Assembly: GCA_963766375.1 (NCBI GenBank) | Contig: CAVXZG010000019.1 | Span: 434,001 to 498,000 of the forward strand | Direction: 5' to 3' | From: AC-32 sp963766375 | GTDB taxonomy: Bacteria; Actinomycetota; Thermoleophilia; Gaiellales; Gaiellaceae | Length of the DNA stretch: 64,000 nt | Shown: in pieces, positions 17,404 to 27,594 of the stretch | Numbering within the stretch: the stretch's first letter is position 1 | How the letters are laid out: every line of letters begins with the position of its first letter | The notes under the pieces: generated by a model | Told to the model about the DNA's origin: nothing | Database searches by the model: none | What the model saw: only the letters and a program-made list of their open reading frames with translations | Translations under genes and position numbers: made by a program

Positions 17404-18646
17404 TAGAGCCGCCCCAGGCGGTCGAGCAGCGCAAGGCCGGGGGTGCGCTCGATCAGCTCCCCGAGGGAGCGAACTTCGCCGATGATGGTGAGGCCTGCGA
17501 GCGCTGCAATCGCAAGGCGTTGACCCCGGGCCGTGAACGTCGCCACGGAGCCATAACCTAGCACGGCCCCAAGCGCGTTCGACCCGGCGTCTCCGAGCAT
17601 CGTCATCTCGCGGAGATCGTATGGGGCGAGCAGGACGGCAATCGGCGCATAGGCGCGGGCCGGCCCGCGCACGAGCAGGGTGCCTGCGGCGAAGGCCTTC
17701 AGCGCCCGGCCCGGCTTCGTGTCGAGCTGGTTGAGCGCGTTGGCCGAGAGCGAGACGAGCAGCGCTGCGCGCGTCGAGCGCGTAACGGCGAGCGCGAGCG
17801 CGGGGATGCCGACGGCCTTGAGCACGCCGGTCGTGCCGCCCGCGCGCAGGTGGGCGCGGAAGCCGCGCTCCGGGCCGCTCCAGAGATCGTCGGCGAGCCC
17901 AAGCGCCGCAACTCCCGCGACGCCTAGGCGGACCCGCGCCGGAGCCCGCGCTCCCCCGAGCGCAACCAGGGCGCCGACGAGGGGAAGGCGCAGGCCGCGG
18001 TGGTTGAGCGCCGTCGGGCCGCAGGCGAGCGCGGAGTCGAGCAGCTGGCGGCCCCGGTGGAGAAAGCCACGGGCGTCGCGGCCGGTCGCGCGGTGCCGCA
18101 ACGGCAGCTCGTGTTCCCTGACGCTGAGCCCGGAGCGCACCGCGTCGATCGTCATCCGGACCTCGCAGCCGAACCCCGGCGCGAGTGGGAAGCAGGCCTC
18201 GCGCGCGGCCGAGGAGAGCGCGCGCTGTCCGGAGAGCGGCTCGCGTGCACGGAAGCCACTGCGGGCGCGGATGAGCCCGCGCGCGGCGCGCTTCGCGAGG
18301 CCGAAGCCCCCGCCGTCACGCTCCGCGAATGCGGCGACCGCAAGATCGGCGCCGGTTTCCAGCAGCGGCGTGAGATCGCCGTCGAGGTCCGCGTCCACGA
18401 GCAGCAGGCGTCCCGGTGCGGCGCCTCGCGCTCCGCGAGCGTGAGCGCCTGACCCTTGCCGAGTCGCGGCAATCGGACGACTCGGGCGCCTCCCCGGCGC
18501 GCCGCCGCCGCGGTGGAATCGCGGGAACCGTCGTCGGCGACGACGATCTCGGCCTCGGGAAAGGCGGTGCGAAGCGCCTCGACTGTCTGCTCGATGCGCG
18601 TCTCTTCGTCCCGCGCCGCGACGAGGATCGTGAGCGGCTCAGCCAC
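17403..18646 (-). CDS. GT2 glycosyltransferase fused to an MraY/WecA-like membrane domain, frameshifted
   Basis: About 414 residues. The N-terminal half is a GT2 nucleotide-sugar fold (TILVAARDEETRIEQTVEAL, VVADDGSRDST, then LLLVDADLDGD). The C-terminal half (about 215-414) is multi-spanning and resembles the MraY/WecA phosphotransferase core: LGLADDLWSG, ANALNQLDTKPGRALKAF and LGDAGSNALGAVLGY. A frame break at about 18411-18416 is repaired by one missing C in the CCC run. The GTG overlaps the mctB stop. Location with steA, mctB and pyrG points to cell-wall polymer synthesis; the product is unknown. Confidence 0.7.
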
Positions 18647-19511
18647 CCGTCTGCAACGACGGGAGTGCTGCGTCCGCCGTCTTCTTCACGCCGTACTGAC
18701 CCGACGGCGCGCCCTGGAGCAAGAGCACGAGCGCGAGTTTCCCGGCCGGCGTGTCGACGTCATCCACGGAGGAAAGCCCGGCCTGCCGGTAGACCGAGAT
18801 CGCCGACTTGCGAGCATCGCTCGCCTCGGCGCCGACGGCGGGAACGCCGGCGGAGCCGAGGCCCGCATAGAGGCCTAGCAGGAAGCGGCTCGTCGCACCC
18901 TTCTGCGGCTTGGCCGTGCGCACGAGGACCACGCCGTCGGCCGCGTCTTTGCTCCCGCCTTCGCGCTGTTCGACGAGCGTGTCGGTGAGCGCGTTCCAGA
19001 GCGGCGTCTCGCCGCCGACCATCAGTTCCTGGCCGAGGGCGCGGCCGAGCGCCTCGAAGCGGCCCTGACCGCCGAAGGTGCCTGCTTTGGGGCTCGATGC
19101 GAGCTTGGCGTCGATCTTGGGCGCGTCGATCGGGACCGTTAGAGCCCGGAGCCGGAGCTGCTGGCCGCCGGCGTCTGTCAGCGCCCGCGTCACAGCCGAG
19201 CGAACGCCGCCGTCGACGGAGCCCACGAAGACGACCGCCAGGCGCTTGCCGCGGAGCCGGTTCCGCACGAGCACCGGATAGGTCTGGTTGATGTACGCCC
19301 GAGCGGCGTCCTGGTCCCGCCCGAGGTTCCCGGCCTGCTGCGCCGTCTGGTCGAGCTTCTTCTGCAGGTCTGCGACTTGCTGCTCGAGCAGGCCTCGCGT
19401 CCCCTTGTCCAGATAGCCGCGGTCGGCGATCCCGACCCCGACGAGGATCCCGATGATCAGGGCGAGAAAGACGGCCGCGAGCGACGCGACGTGGTACCGG
19501 AGGTCGAACAT
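18639..19511 (-). CDS. MctB/SteB-type single-span membrane protein (copper transporter family)
   Basis: 290 residues. MFDLRYHVASLAAVFLALIIGILVGVGIAD is the conserved N-terminal anchor; a coiled coil follows (LEQQVADLQKKLDQTAQQ, about 38-70), then a large outside domain. Family members are Mycobacterium MctB, reported to limit copper, and Corynebacterium SteB, which works with SteA in envelope and division control. Being in one operon with steA makes the SteB reading more likely here. No Cys-rich copper site is visible. The ATG lies one base after the SRPBCC stop. Confidence 0.82.
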   Translation of the reverse strand: MFDLRYHVASLAAVFLALIIGILVGVGIADRGYLDKGTRGLLEQQVADLQKKLDQTAQQAGNLGRDQDAARAYINQTYPVLVRNRLRGKRLAVVFVGSVDGGVRSAVTRALTDAGGQQLRLRALTVPIDAPKIDAKLASSPKAGTFGGQGRFEALGRALGQELMVGGETPLWNALTDTLVEQREGGSKDAADGVVLVRTAKPQKGATSRFLLGLYAGLGSAGVPAVGAEASDARKSAISVYRQAGLSSVDDVDTPAGKLALVLLLQGAPSGQYGVKKTADAALPSLQTGG

Positions 19512-19512
19512 C

Positions 19513-19938
19513 TCAGAGCTCCGCGGCAGTCTGGCACAGCGCGTGCAGCCGGCTGAGCGCGTTGCGGGGCAGCGAGCGCCTGAGCCCGACGAGAAACGGC
19601 CCGCTGACCGTGAGCTCGGCGGTCGTGCGCTCTTCGCCTGCAGGCGCGAGCGTGAGCTCCACGTCGAGCCGCTCGCCGGTCATGTGCCAGGCCAGCCGAT
19701 TCGGCGCGTTCGACCGCGAGGACGACGAGCGTTCCGGTCATCTCGGGCCTGCGGATCAGGCTCGGGCGCATTCGCGCCGTGGAGCGTCCAGCGCGCGCCC
19801 GGGGCGAGCCCGCGGCGGTCGGGATTGCACTCCTCCGACGCCGGGCCACCAGTCGGAGAAGTGGTGCGGCTCGGCCAGGAAGCGCCAAACGTCCTCGCGC
19901 GGCGCGAGCAGCTCCTGGGAAGCGGTGAAGCGGGGCAT
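19513..19938 (-). CDS. SRPBCC (START-like) family protein, broken by several frameshifts
   Basis: The start (MPRFTASQELLAPREDVWRFLAEPHHFSDWWPGV) is a typical polyketide cyclase/SRPBCC opening. The rest is recovered only by changing frame at about 19820, 19762 and 19705: APGARWTLHG, then IRRPEMTGTLVVLAVE, then LAWHMTGERLDVELTLAP and a C-terminus ending QTAAEL at 19513. Three breaks in about 140 codons could mean a decayed gene, but each is a single-base change, as in its neighbours. Such folds bind hydrophobic ligands; the function here is unknown. It sits between steA and mctB. Confidence 0.6.
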
Positions 19939-19999
19939 CGCGGGCGAAGTGTTGCTGTTCCGGCACAGTCCCGCGCGCCACGTGCGCGCTCAGCCGCCA

Positions 20000-20060
20000 T
20001 AGGATCGACTCGGGGAGGAGGTTGGGGCTACCGGCGTAGGGACATGGCCGAAAGCGGCCG
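20000..20060 (+). repeat. Intergenic element copy 2 (TAGGAT-GGGGAGGAGG-hairpin)
   Basis: TAGGAT (20000-20005) is followed by CGACTCGGGGAGGAGG, TTGGGGCTACCGGC and a small hairpin (GGCCG-AAAG-CGGCC, 20046-20059). It aligns over most of its length with the minus-strand copy at 29513-29443, including the terminal hairpin. A GGCACAGTCCCG box lies about 35 bases upstream. It occupies the steA to SRPBCC gap on the strand opposite to those genes. Confidence 0.5.
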
Positions 20061-20072
20061 CGTCCGAGGAGC

Positions 20073-21206
20073 TCAGCCCAAACCCAGCAGGTCCCGGATG
20101 CGCTGGCTCAGTAGCCCGATGAAGTGGCGCAACCCAGGCGAGGCGAGGATGGCCACGACCACCGCCCCGAGCCCGGCGACCGCAAACGCCACCAGCGGCC
20201 AAAGGCCGACCTGCCGACTTACGAGCCTGGACACGCCCTTCGCGTCGATGAGGATCTCCCCCACCTTCAGGCGCGTCACGAACGTCGACGACATTCCGGC
20301 CCGGTCACGCTCGAGGAACTCGGTCAGGTTGAAGTGCGTTCCGACGGCGACGATCAGCTCGGCGCCCTTCTCGAAGGCGAGCAGGAGCGCAATGTCCTCG
20401 CTGATCCCGGGTGCCGAGACGGTCGCGTACTTGACGCCTAGCCGCTCGAGCCGCGCGGCGCCCGGCGCCTGCCCGTCGCGGTACGCGTGGACGACCAGCT
20501 CCGCTCCGCAGCGAAGCGCCGAATCGGAGACCGAGTCCATGTCGCCGACGATCACGTGGGGCTTCATGCCCGCGGAGAGCAGTGCGTCGGCACCACCGTC
20601 CACACCGATCACGACCGGCTTGAATGCACGCACGTACGAGCGCACGATCGCGAGATCCCGCTTGTAGCCGGGCCCGCGCGCGACGACAAGCGCATGACGC
20701 TCGCGGAACCGCGTCTCGAGCGGCGGGAAATCGACTCCTTCCGCGAGTAGGCGACCCTCCTCCCGCAGGTAGCGCATGGTGTTCTCTGCGAACCCCTCCA
20801 GCGCCTCCGTGACCCGGCCCCGCTGCTCCGCGAGAGCCCGCGCGAGCTCCTCGGCGGTGAGCGTGTGGCCGTTCGCGAGACACGTGCCGTTTCGGAAGAG
20901 GCTCGCGCCCCGCACCGTGACGTCCTCACCGTCGCTGACGTCGTCGAAGAGCGGCGCGCCCGGTGCGTCGATCAGGCGGACGCCGCCGCGCACGAGAAGC
21001 AGTGGGCCGGGATTCGGATAGCGGCCACTCTGCGAGCGCGAGACGTTGACGACGACGCGTACGCCAGACTCGAGGAGCTCCTCGGCCGTTACGCGGTCGA
21101 GGTCCTGGTGGTCGATGATCGCGACGTCGTCAGGCCCGAGCCGGCTCACGAGGTTCTTCGTGCGCCGGCCAAGCCGCGCGCGGCCGGTGAACTCGACGAA
21201 ACTCAT
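20073..21206 (-). CDS. steA: SteA-like cytokinetic ring protein (TPP-kinase-like fold)
   Basis: 377 residues. The N-terminal ARLGRRTKNLVSRLGPDDVAIIDHQDLDR and central GVDGGADALLSAGMKPHVIVGDMDSVSD are the marks of the SteA/Rv1697 family, whose core resembles the thiamin pyrophosphokinase catalytic domain. The C-terminal segment (LWPLVAFAVAGLGAVVVAILAS) is one membrane span. In Corynebacterium SteA partners SteB in division and envelope integrity. The ATG overlaps the recN stop (ATGA). The GDMDSVSD motif is kept, so nucleotide binding is plausible. Confidence 0.88.
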   Translation of the reverse strand: MSFVEFTGRARLGRRTKNLVSRLGPDDVAIIDHQDLDRVTAEELLESGVRVVVNVSRSQSGRYPNPGPLLLVRGGVRLIDAPGAPLFDDVSDGEDVTVRGASLFRNGTCLANGHTLTAEELARALAEQRGRVTEALEGFAENTMRYLREEGRLLAEGVDFPPLETRFRERHALVVARGPGYKRDLAIVRSYVRAFKPVVIGVDGGADALLSAGMKPHVIVGDMDSVSDSALRCGAELVVHAYRDGQAPGAARLERLGVKYATVSAPGISEDIALLLAFEKGAELIVAVGTHFNLTEFLERDRAGMSSTFVTRLKVGEILIDAKGVSRLVSRQVGLWPLVAFAVAGLGAVVVAILASPGLRHFIGLLSQRIRDLLGLG

Positions 21207-22834
21207 TGCTCTTGCACCGCGGAGATGAACTGCTCGCCGCCGAGCATCCGGCGAACCTCCTCACGGCGCTCGTCGTCCTCGAGCGGCTCGATCGTCGTGT
21301 GCGTCGGGTCGCCGGCGACCTTCTCGACGCGGAAGTGCCGGTCGGCAAGGGTGGCGATCTGGGGCAGGTGCGTGATCGTGATGACCTGAGCGCGCTCGGC
21401 CAGGCGCCGAAGGGTCTCGCCGACGGCATGCGCGGTCTGGCCGCCGATGCCGGCGTCGATCTCGTCGAAGACCATCGTCTCGCCGCCGCCGACGGCTGCG
21501 ATCGCGAGAGCGATGCGCGACAACTCGCCGCCCGAGGCGGTCTCGGCGGCCGGGGCGAACGGCAGGCCCGCGTTGGGCCGGATCAGGAACGCGACCTCGT
21601 CCGCTCCCGAGGCGATCGGCTCGCGCTCACGAAGTTCGACCCGGAACTCGCCCTCGCCCAGGCCGATCCCGCGCAGCTCTTCGGCGACGGCGGATGCGAA
21701 GGGCTCGGAGGCCCCTCCTCTCGCAGCGCGCAGCTCCGAGGCGAGCGCGCCGACCCGATCTTCCGCCTCGGCGAGGGCCCGAGCCGCAGCGGCCAGAGGG
21801 TCGGCACCCCCGTCGAGCGCGGTGAGCTCCGCGCGCGCCTCCGCTGCCCGCCCCAGCAGCTCCTCGTAGCTCGCGCAACGGAAACGGCGCTTCGCTTCCG
21901 CGATTCGCTCGAGCTCCGACTCGACCTGCTCGAGTCGATCTGGCTCGGCCTCGAGCGAGGCGAGGAATCCACGCAACTCCGAGGCCGTCTCGCGGAGCCG
22001 AAGCTCTGCGTCTCGAAGCTCATTGCCGGCGCGCTCGAGCTCCGGGGCAAGCCGCTCGAGCGGCGCGAGCGCCTTCTCCGCGACAGCGACGAGGCCGGAA
22101 GCGCCCTCGCCGTCCTCCGGTGCGAGGGCTTCACCTGCCGCGGCGACACCCTCGGCGAGCTCGGTCACGTGGCGGAGACGCTCACGCTCAGCACGCAACG
22201 TCTCCTCGGCGTCGGGCGCAAGCCCATCCGTGTCCTCGACCAGCGCTCTGAGCTCTGCGAGGCGAGACTCCGCCGCCGCGGCGCCGTGCTCGAGCTCGTC
22301 GTGCCGGCGGCGCGCCGCCCCGAGCTCCCGCCAGGCCAGCCGCAGCTCTGCGCGACGCCGCTGCTGGTCCTCGCCTGCAAAGGCGTCAAGCAGATCGAGC
22401 TGGTACGAGGGACGGGCCAGTCGCCGCTGCTCGAATTGCCCGGACATCTCGATGAGGCGCTCGGCCGCCAGCGCAAGATCCTCCCTCGCCGCGCTGCGTC
22501 CCCAGGCGTAGGCGCGGGTGCGGCCGTCGCCGAAGACGCGGCGCGCGAGGACGAGCCCCTCCTCGTCCTCCGGCCGCAGCTCGGCCAGGCCGGCCAGCTC
22601 CTCTTCATCGAAGAATCCATGCGGTGGAACGAGCTCTGCCTCGACGTAGGCCTCCGTTCCATCCGGCCCGACGTACGCCGCGTCGCCCCGGGCGCCGAGG
22701 AGCAGCCCGATCGCCTGGGCGAGGATCGTCTTGCCGGCCCCCGTCTCGCCGGTGATCGCGTTCAGGCCCGGAGCGAAGGTGAGCTCCGCCTCCCGGATCA
22801 AGACGAGGTTCTCGATGCGCAGGCGCCGGAGCAC
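21203..22834 (-). CDS. recN: DNA repair ATPase RecN
   Basis: 543 residues, SMC-like: MLRRLRIENLVLIREAEL and Walker A NAITGETGAGKTIL at the N-terminus, long coiled coils in the middle, then ASGGELSRIALAI (signature) and VFDEIDAGIGG (Walker B) near the C-terminus. RecN tethers broken DNA ends in double-strand break repair. The GTG has TACCAT 7 bases upstream, so it leads the recN-steA-SRPBCC-mctB-GT2-pyrG transcription unit. Confidence 0.96.
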   Translation of the reverse strand: MLRRLRIENLVLIREAELTFAPGLNAITGETGAGKTILAQAIGLLLGARGDAAYVGPDGTEAYVEAELVPPHGFFDEEELAGLAELRPEDEEGLVLARRVFGDGRTRAYAWGRSAAREDLALAAERLIEMSGQFEQRRLARPSYQLDLLDAFAGEDQQRRRAELRLAWRELGAARRRHDELEHGAAAAESRLAELRALVEDTDGLAPDAEETLRAERERLRHVTELAEGVAAAGEALAPEDGEGASGLVAVAEKALAPLERLAPELERAGNELRDAELRLRETASELRGFLASLEAEPDRLEQVESELERIAEAKRRFRCASYEELLGRAAEARAELTALDGGADPLAAAARALAEAEDRVGALASELRAARGGASEPFASAVAEELRGIGLGEGEFRVELREREPIASGADEVAFLIRPNAGLPFAPAAETASGGELSRIALAIAAVGGGETMVFDEIDAGIGGQTAHAVGETLRRLAERAQVITITHLPQIATLADRHFRVEKVAGDPTHTTIEPLEDDERREEVRRMLGGEQFISAVQEQ

Positions 22835-22965
22835 GGGCTGGATGGTACGTCCGTTGCGCGTGCGGGGCGACCCGCTGAAACGGACGACGCCGCATCGGCC
22901 CTCGCGTCGGCCCCTATTTGTTCACGCGCGCCCCTGGGTGGGTGGGGGATTGGGACGGTACCGGC

Positions 22966-22989
22966 CCGGCACGCACGAGTGTGTGCCGG
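22966..22989 (-). terminator. Hairpin between nadK and recN
   Basis: CCGGCAC and GTGCCGG flank a part-paired centre, giving a stem of about 11 pairs including a G-U. It lies after the nadK stop with no T-run. It fits an operon boundary, because recN has its own -10 box downstream. The rest of the 177-base gap holds a G-rich stretch (TTGGGAC, TACCGGCCCGGCA) weakly resembling the dispersed GGGGAGGAGG element. Confidence 0.4.
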
Positions 22990-23011
22990 CTACGTGCCGA
23001 AAGCGTGACGA

Positions 23012-23833
23012 TCAGGAAGCGAAGACGCGGCGGTAGCGACTGAAGAACGTGCTCTCCGGCAGGGTCGCCAGCAGGCTTCGCTGCTCCGAGAGTCGCGCGC
23101 CGACCTGCTCGCCGGGTGCCAGCTCGTGCACAGGGTGCCCGTCCGCAAGCACAGTCGCCGAGACGGCGTCGGTCCGGTTCTCGACGGCCAGGTCGAGCCC
23201 GCGCGGAACCACCATCGGGCGTGCGTGTAACGAGTGCGGCGCAACGAAGTTGATCGCCATCGCGTCGAGCCCCCAGACGAGCACGGGCCCGCCGTTCGAG
23301 AGGTTGTACGCGGTCGAGCCCGAAGGCGTGCTGCAGATCAACCCGTCACAGGGCAGCTCTCCGAGGTCCTCGCCGCCGATAGCCCACGCGAGCTCGATCA
23401 TGCGGCCGATGGTCGAGCTCGTCACCACGACGTCGTTGACGGCGGTCCAACGCTCTCCCCCCGCCTCCGCCTCGAGCGCCGGCAGCTCGACGACGACGTA
23501 CTCGCCTCCGAACACGCGCACCAGCCCCTCCTCGAGCGCGTCCGGATTGATCGAGGCAAGGAAGCCCACGCGCCCGAGATTGACGCCGATCACGGGGACC
23601 GTCGTGCCGAGGAAGCGCTGGAGTGCGCGCAGCATCGTCCCGTCGCCACCCAGCACCACGGCGAGGTCGGCCTGTGACGAATCCCCGTCCTCGCTCCCTA
23701 CCCCGTGCTTCTCGAGCTCGTCGTCGGCGAGCAGCAGCTCGATCCCCCGCTCGTCCGCCAGGGTACGCAGCCGCGTGAGCACGTCGCCGCTCGTCTCCGG
23801 CCTGCCGTGGGTGACGACGGCCACCCGTTTCAC
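23012..23833 (-). CDS. nadK: NAD kinase
   Basis: 273 residues. LAVVLGGDGTMLRALQRF is the diagnostic GGDGT motif; GVNLGRVGFLA, WTAVNDVVV and CSTPSGSTAYNLSNGGPV (NAD-binding) follow in the usual order. It makes NADP+ from NAD+. The GTG at 23833 is chosen because it starts just 1 base after the tlyA stop and at the family start VKRVAVVTHG. It ends the long alaS-to-nadK gene train. Confidence 0.95.
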   Translation of the reverse strand: MKRVAVVTHGRPETSGDVLTRLRTLADERGIELLLADDELEKHGVGSEDGDSSQADLAVVLGGDGTMLRALQRFLGTTVPVIGVNLGRVGFLASINPDALEEGLVRVFGGEYVVVELPALEAEAGGERWTAVNDVVVTSSTIGRMIELAWAIGGEDLGELPCDGLICSTPSGSTAYNLSNGGPVLVWGLDAMAINFVAPHSLHARPMVVPRGLDLAVENRTDAVSATVLADGHPVHELAPGEQVGARLSEQRSLLATLPESTFFSRYRRVFAS

Positions 23834-23834
23834 T

Positions 23835-24597
23835 TCAGCGCGTTGCGTTGTCGATCCAGCTTTCGAGCTCATCGGGAATCTCCGGCTGGTCGCGATGGAC
23901 GAGGTGCAGGAAGAACTCGCGGTTTCCCTTCGGGCCGGGCAAGCCGGAGTCTACGACGCCGAGGACCTGCGCCCCCCAGCCCAGCTGCGGCCTCGGCCAC
24001 CTCCCGCAACACCCGCCGGTGAACGTCGCGGTCGCGAACGACGCCGCGCCGTGCCTCACCCCGCTCCGCTTCGAACTGCGGCTTTACGAGCACCAGCGCC
24101 TCCCAACCCGGCGCCGCCAGCACAAGCGCGGCCGGCAGTGCCTTGCGCACGCTGACGAAGGAGACGTCGCAGACCACGAGCTCTGGCGCAAAGGGCAGCT
24201 CTCGAAGCTCGCGCGCGTTCGCGCGCTCGAACACGGTCACGCGCGGGTCGTCGCGGATCCGAGGATGCAGCTGCCCGTAGCCGACGTCGAGGGCGATCAC
24301 CCGCGCTGCCCCCTGCTGAAGCAGCACGTCCGTGAACCCGCCGGTGGACGCACCCACGTCGAGCGCGTCTCGACCGGCCGGGTCGACGCCGAACTCCTCC
24401 AGAGCGTGCGCCAGCTTCTCGCCGCCCCGCGAAACGAAGCGTGCCGACGGGCTGACCTCGAGCTCCACCGACTCGTCCACCTGCTGACCCGCCTTGTCGT
24501 AACCCCGCACCTGCCCCGCGAGAACGAGCGCCTGCGCCTGTGCCCGGCTCTCCGCGAGCCCGCGCTCCACGAGCAGCACGTCCAGCCGTTTCTTCAT
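23835..24597 (-). CDS. tlyA: TlyA family rRNA (cytidine-2'-O)-methyltransferase, frameshifted
   Basis: About 254 residues. The N-terminal S4 RNA-binding domain is MKKRLDVLLVERGLAESRAQAQ; the FtsJ-like methyltransferase has DALDVGASTGGFTDVLLQQGA, VIALDVGYGQLHPRIRDD and ELVVCDVSFVSV. The family 2'-O-methylates 16S and 23S rRNA and is needed for capreomycin sensitivity in mycobacteria. The C-terminus shifts frame at the C6 run 23972-23977 (one extra base), then reads GAQVLGVVDSGLPGPKGNREFFLH to the stop. This homopolymer break is the clearest sequencing-type error in the window. Confidence 0.9.
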
Positions 24598-24605
24598 CAG
24601 GCTTC

Positions 24606-25376
24606 CTACGACGTGCGAGCCGCGAGACCCGAGACGATCCCTGCGAGCACGGAGGTGTCGCCCGGGATTTCCCCCAGCCGGGCCTGCGCCCGCTCGGCGG
24701 CCTCGTCTGCGAGAGCGCGAGCGCCGTCCGCGCCGTGCTCCAGCAGATAGCCGTCCTCGTCGAGGATGTCGTCCACGATCTGGAAGAGCAGGCCGACCTC
24801 GTCCGCGAAGGCTCGCCACGGAGCCTGCTCGCGTTCGGGCACGTCCGCCACCCAGAGTGCGCACGCAACGGATGCGGAGAACAGGCAGCCCGTCTTGAGC
24901 CGGTGCAACGAGGCCAGGTCGGTCTGGGCTCCGGTGACGTCGAGGTACTGGCCTCCGATCATCCCGAGCGTCGCCTGGACGAGCTCGCGCGCGACCGCGG
25001 GCGTCGGGTAGGAGAGGGCGAGCCGCAGCGCCTCTGCCAGGAGCGCGTCGCCGGCCAGGATCGCGACCGCCTCGCCGAAACCGGCCCACGTACTCGGCCG
25101 CCCTCGCCGCAGCTCGTCGTTGTCGAGCGCCGGCAAGTCGTCGTGGACGAGCGAGAAGTTGTGCACGAGCTCGAGAGCAGCAGCGGCGGGCAACGCGGCT
25201 TCGGCCTCCGCGCCCGCCGCCTCCGCGGTCGCGAGACAGAGCACGGGACGAACGCGCTTGCCGCCGCCCGCGAGCGCGTTGCGCATCGACTCCTCGAGAC
25301 CGTCGAGCTCCGGAGTCAGCGCGAGATCGGCGAGGTATGACTCGACGAGCTCCCGCAGCTCGTCGGGCGTGCTCAC
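24606..25376 (-). CDS. ispA: Polyprenyl (geranyl/farnesyl) diphosphate synthase
   Basis: 256 residues. GGGKRVRPVLCLATAE, first Asp-rich motif FSLVHDDLPALDNDELRRG, and second motif LLFQIVDDILDEDG identify an all-alpha trans-prenyl chain-elongation enzyme of the IspA group, which condenses IPP with DMAPP or GPP. It is a little shorter than the 290-residue norm. Bulky residues before the first Asp motif usually limit product length; the exact product is uncertain. The GTG overlaps xseB (GTGA), the xseB-ispA order seen widely in bacteria. Confidence 0.9.
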   Translation of the reverse strand: MSTPDELRELVESYLADLALTPELDGLEESMRNALAGGGKRVRPVLCLATAEAAGAEAEAALPAAAALELVHNFSLVHDDLPALDNDELRRGRPSTWAGFGEAVAILAGDALLAEALRLALSYPTPAVARELVQATLGMIGGQYLDVTGAQTDLASLHRLKTGCLFSASVACALWVADVPEREQAPWRAFADEVGLLFQIVDDILDEDGYLLEHGADGARALADEAAERAQARLGEIPGDTSVLAGIVSGLAARTS

Positions 25377-25558
25377 GACTCGGCCTCGCGCTTCGCCTGC
25401 TGGAGCTGGACCTCGATCTGCTTCGCGATATCCGCCAGCTCGGAGAGGATCTCGATCGCCTCGTCCGGGTCTTTCGTTCCCTCGAGCCGGACGCGGGTCT
25501 GCTCGAGCCGGTCGAGCAGCTCCTCGGCGCTTTTCAGACGCTCCTCGGCGCTACTCAC
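25373..25558 (-). CDS. xseB: Exodeoxyribonuclease VII small subunit
   Basis: 61 residues, all helical: AEERLKSAEELLDRLEQTRVRLEG followed by DPDEAIEILSELADIAKQIEVQLQQAK. Size, heptad pattern and position between nusB and ispA match XseB, which joins XseA to degrade single-stranded DNA. No xseA lies in the window. GTGA overlaps join it to both neighbours. The core is less sharply conserved than in most XseB, so identity leans partly on context. Confidence 0.75.
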   Translation of the reverse strand: MSSAEERLKSAEELLDRLEQTRVRLEGTKDPDEAIEILSELADIAKQIEVQLQQAKREAES

Positions 25559-25932
25559 GCGTGTGCCTCCTTCTCGATGCGCCCGAGTATGCCGTTCACG
25601 AGCTTCCCTGCGTCTTCCGACGAGTAGCGCTTCGCAAGCGCGACTGCCTCGTTGATCGCCACCTCGACCGGCGTCTCGCCCTCGTCGAGCTCGCGGATCG
25701 CCATCCGGAGGATGTTGCGCTCGAGTGCGCCAAGCCGATCGGCGGTCCACTCGTCGGATGCGTCCGTGATGCGCCGGTCGAGCTCCTCGTGCTCCTCGAT
25801 CACGCCCTCCGCAACCGCGCGGGCGTACGGATCGATCTCGCCTTCGAAGAGCGATGCCAGCTCCTGCCCGGTGACGTCCCATTGATACAGCAGGACGAGC
25901 GCGGTCCGGCGCGCCGCGCGCCGCCCGCTCAC
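25555..25932 (-). CDS. nusB: Transcription antitermination factor NusB
   Basis: 125 residues, all-alpha NusB fold: RRTALVLLYQWDVTGQE at the N-terminus and LERNILRMAIRELDEGETPVEVAINEAVALAKRYSSEDAGKLVNGILGRI, the conserved C-terminal half. It binds boxA RNA with NusE (S10) in rRNA antitermination. The GTG overlaps the Asp23 gene stop (TAGTG); the stop overlaps xseB. The efp-accBC-asp23-nusB order is common in Gram-positives. Confidence 0.93.
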   Translation of the reverse strand: MSGRRAARRTALVLLYQWDVTGQELASLFEGEIDPYARAVAEGVIEEHEELDRRITDASDEWTADRLGALERNILRMAIRELDEGETPVEVAINEAVALAKRYSSEDAGKLVNGILGRIEKEAHA

Positions 25933-26233
25933 TACGCGATCTCCTCGACCGAGACGTCGACGCTCTCGACCTCGAGCCCGGAAGTCGCAGCGACCGCCTC
26001 GGCGACGCGCTCCTGCACTGCCCGCGCAACCTCCGGGACCGGCACGCCGCCCACCACCGAGAGCTCGAACGAGACCGCCGCGCGGCCGGAGCCGTGCGAG
26101 ACCTCGACCGAGCGCTTCGGCCGCCGGATCCGCGCGCCCGCGACCGTCTGCGCCGCCTGCACGACGAGGCGCTCCAGCGCGGCCGGCGCGACGGTGACCG
26201 CTCCCTCCGGCCCAGCCAGGACGAGCGGCTCGG

Positions 26234-26237
<4 letters not shown>
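25932..26237 (-). CDS. Asp23/Gls24 family envelope stress protein
   Basis: 101 residues. The pattern VTVAPAALERLVVQAAQTVAGARI, then SFELSVVGGVPVPEVARAVQERVAEAV, matches the short Asp23/Gls24 (YqhY-type) family. In Bacillus YqhY lies in the same accB-accC-yqhY-nusB neighbourhood and is linked to acetyl-CoA carboxylase activity, which fits its place directly after accC here. It overlaps accC (GTGA) and nusB by one base. No membrane span is present, so it is cytoplasmic. Confidence 0.85.
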
Positions 26238-27592
<1,355 letters not shown>

Positions 27593-27594
27593 CG

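Noticed and set aside
22912..22965. G-rich tract (TGGGTGGGTGGGGGATTGGG) as a riboswitch upstream of a plus-strand gene
   Set aside because: No plus-strand gene follows; it lies between nadK and recN on the other strand. It is mentioned only as a weak relative of the dispersed element and as a possible G-quadruplex-forming tract.
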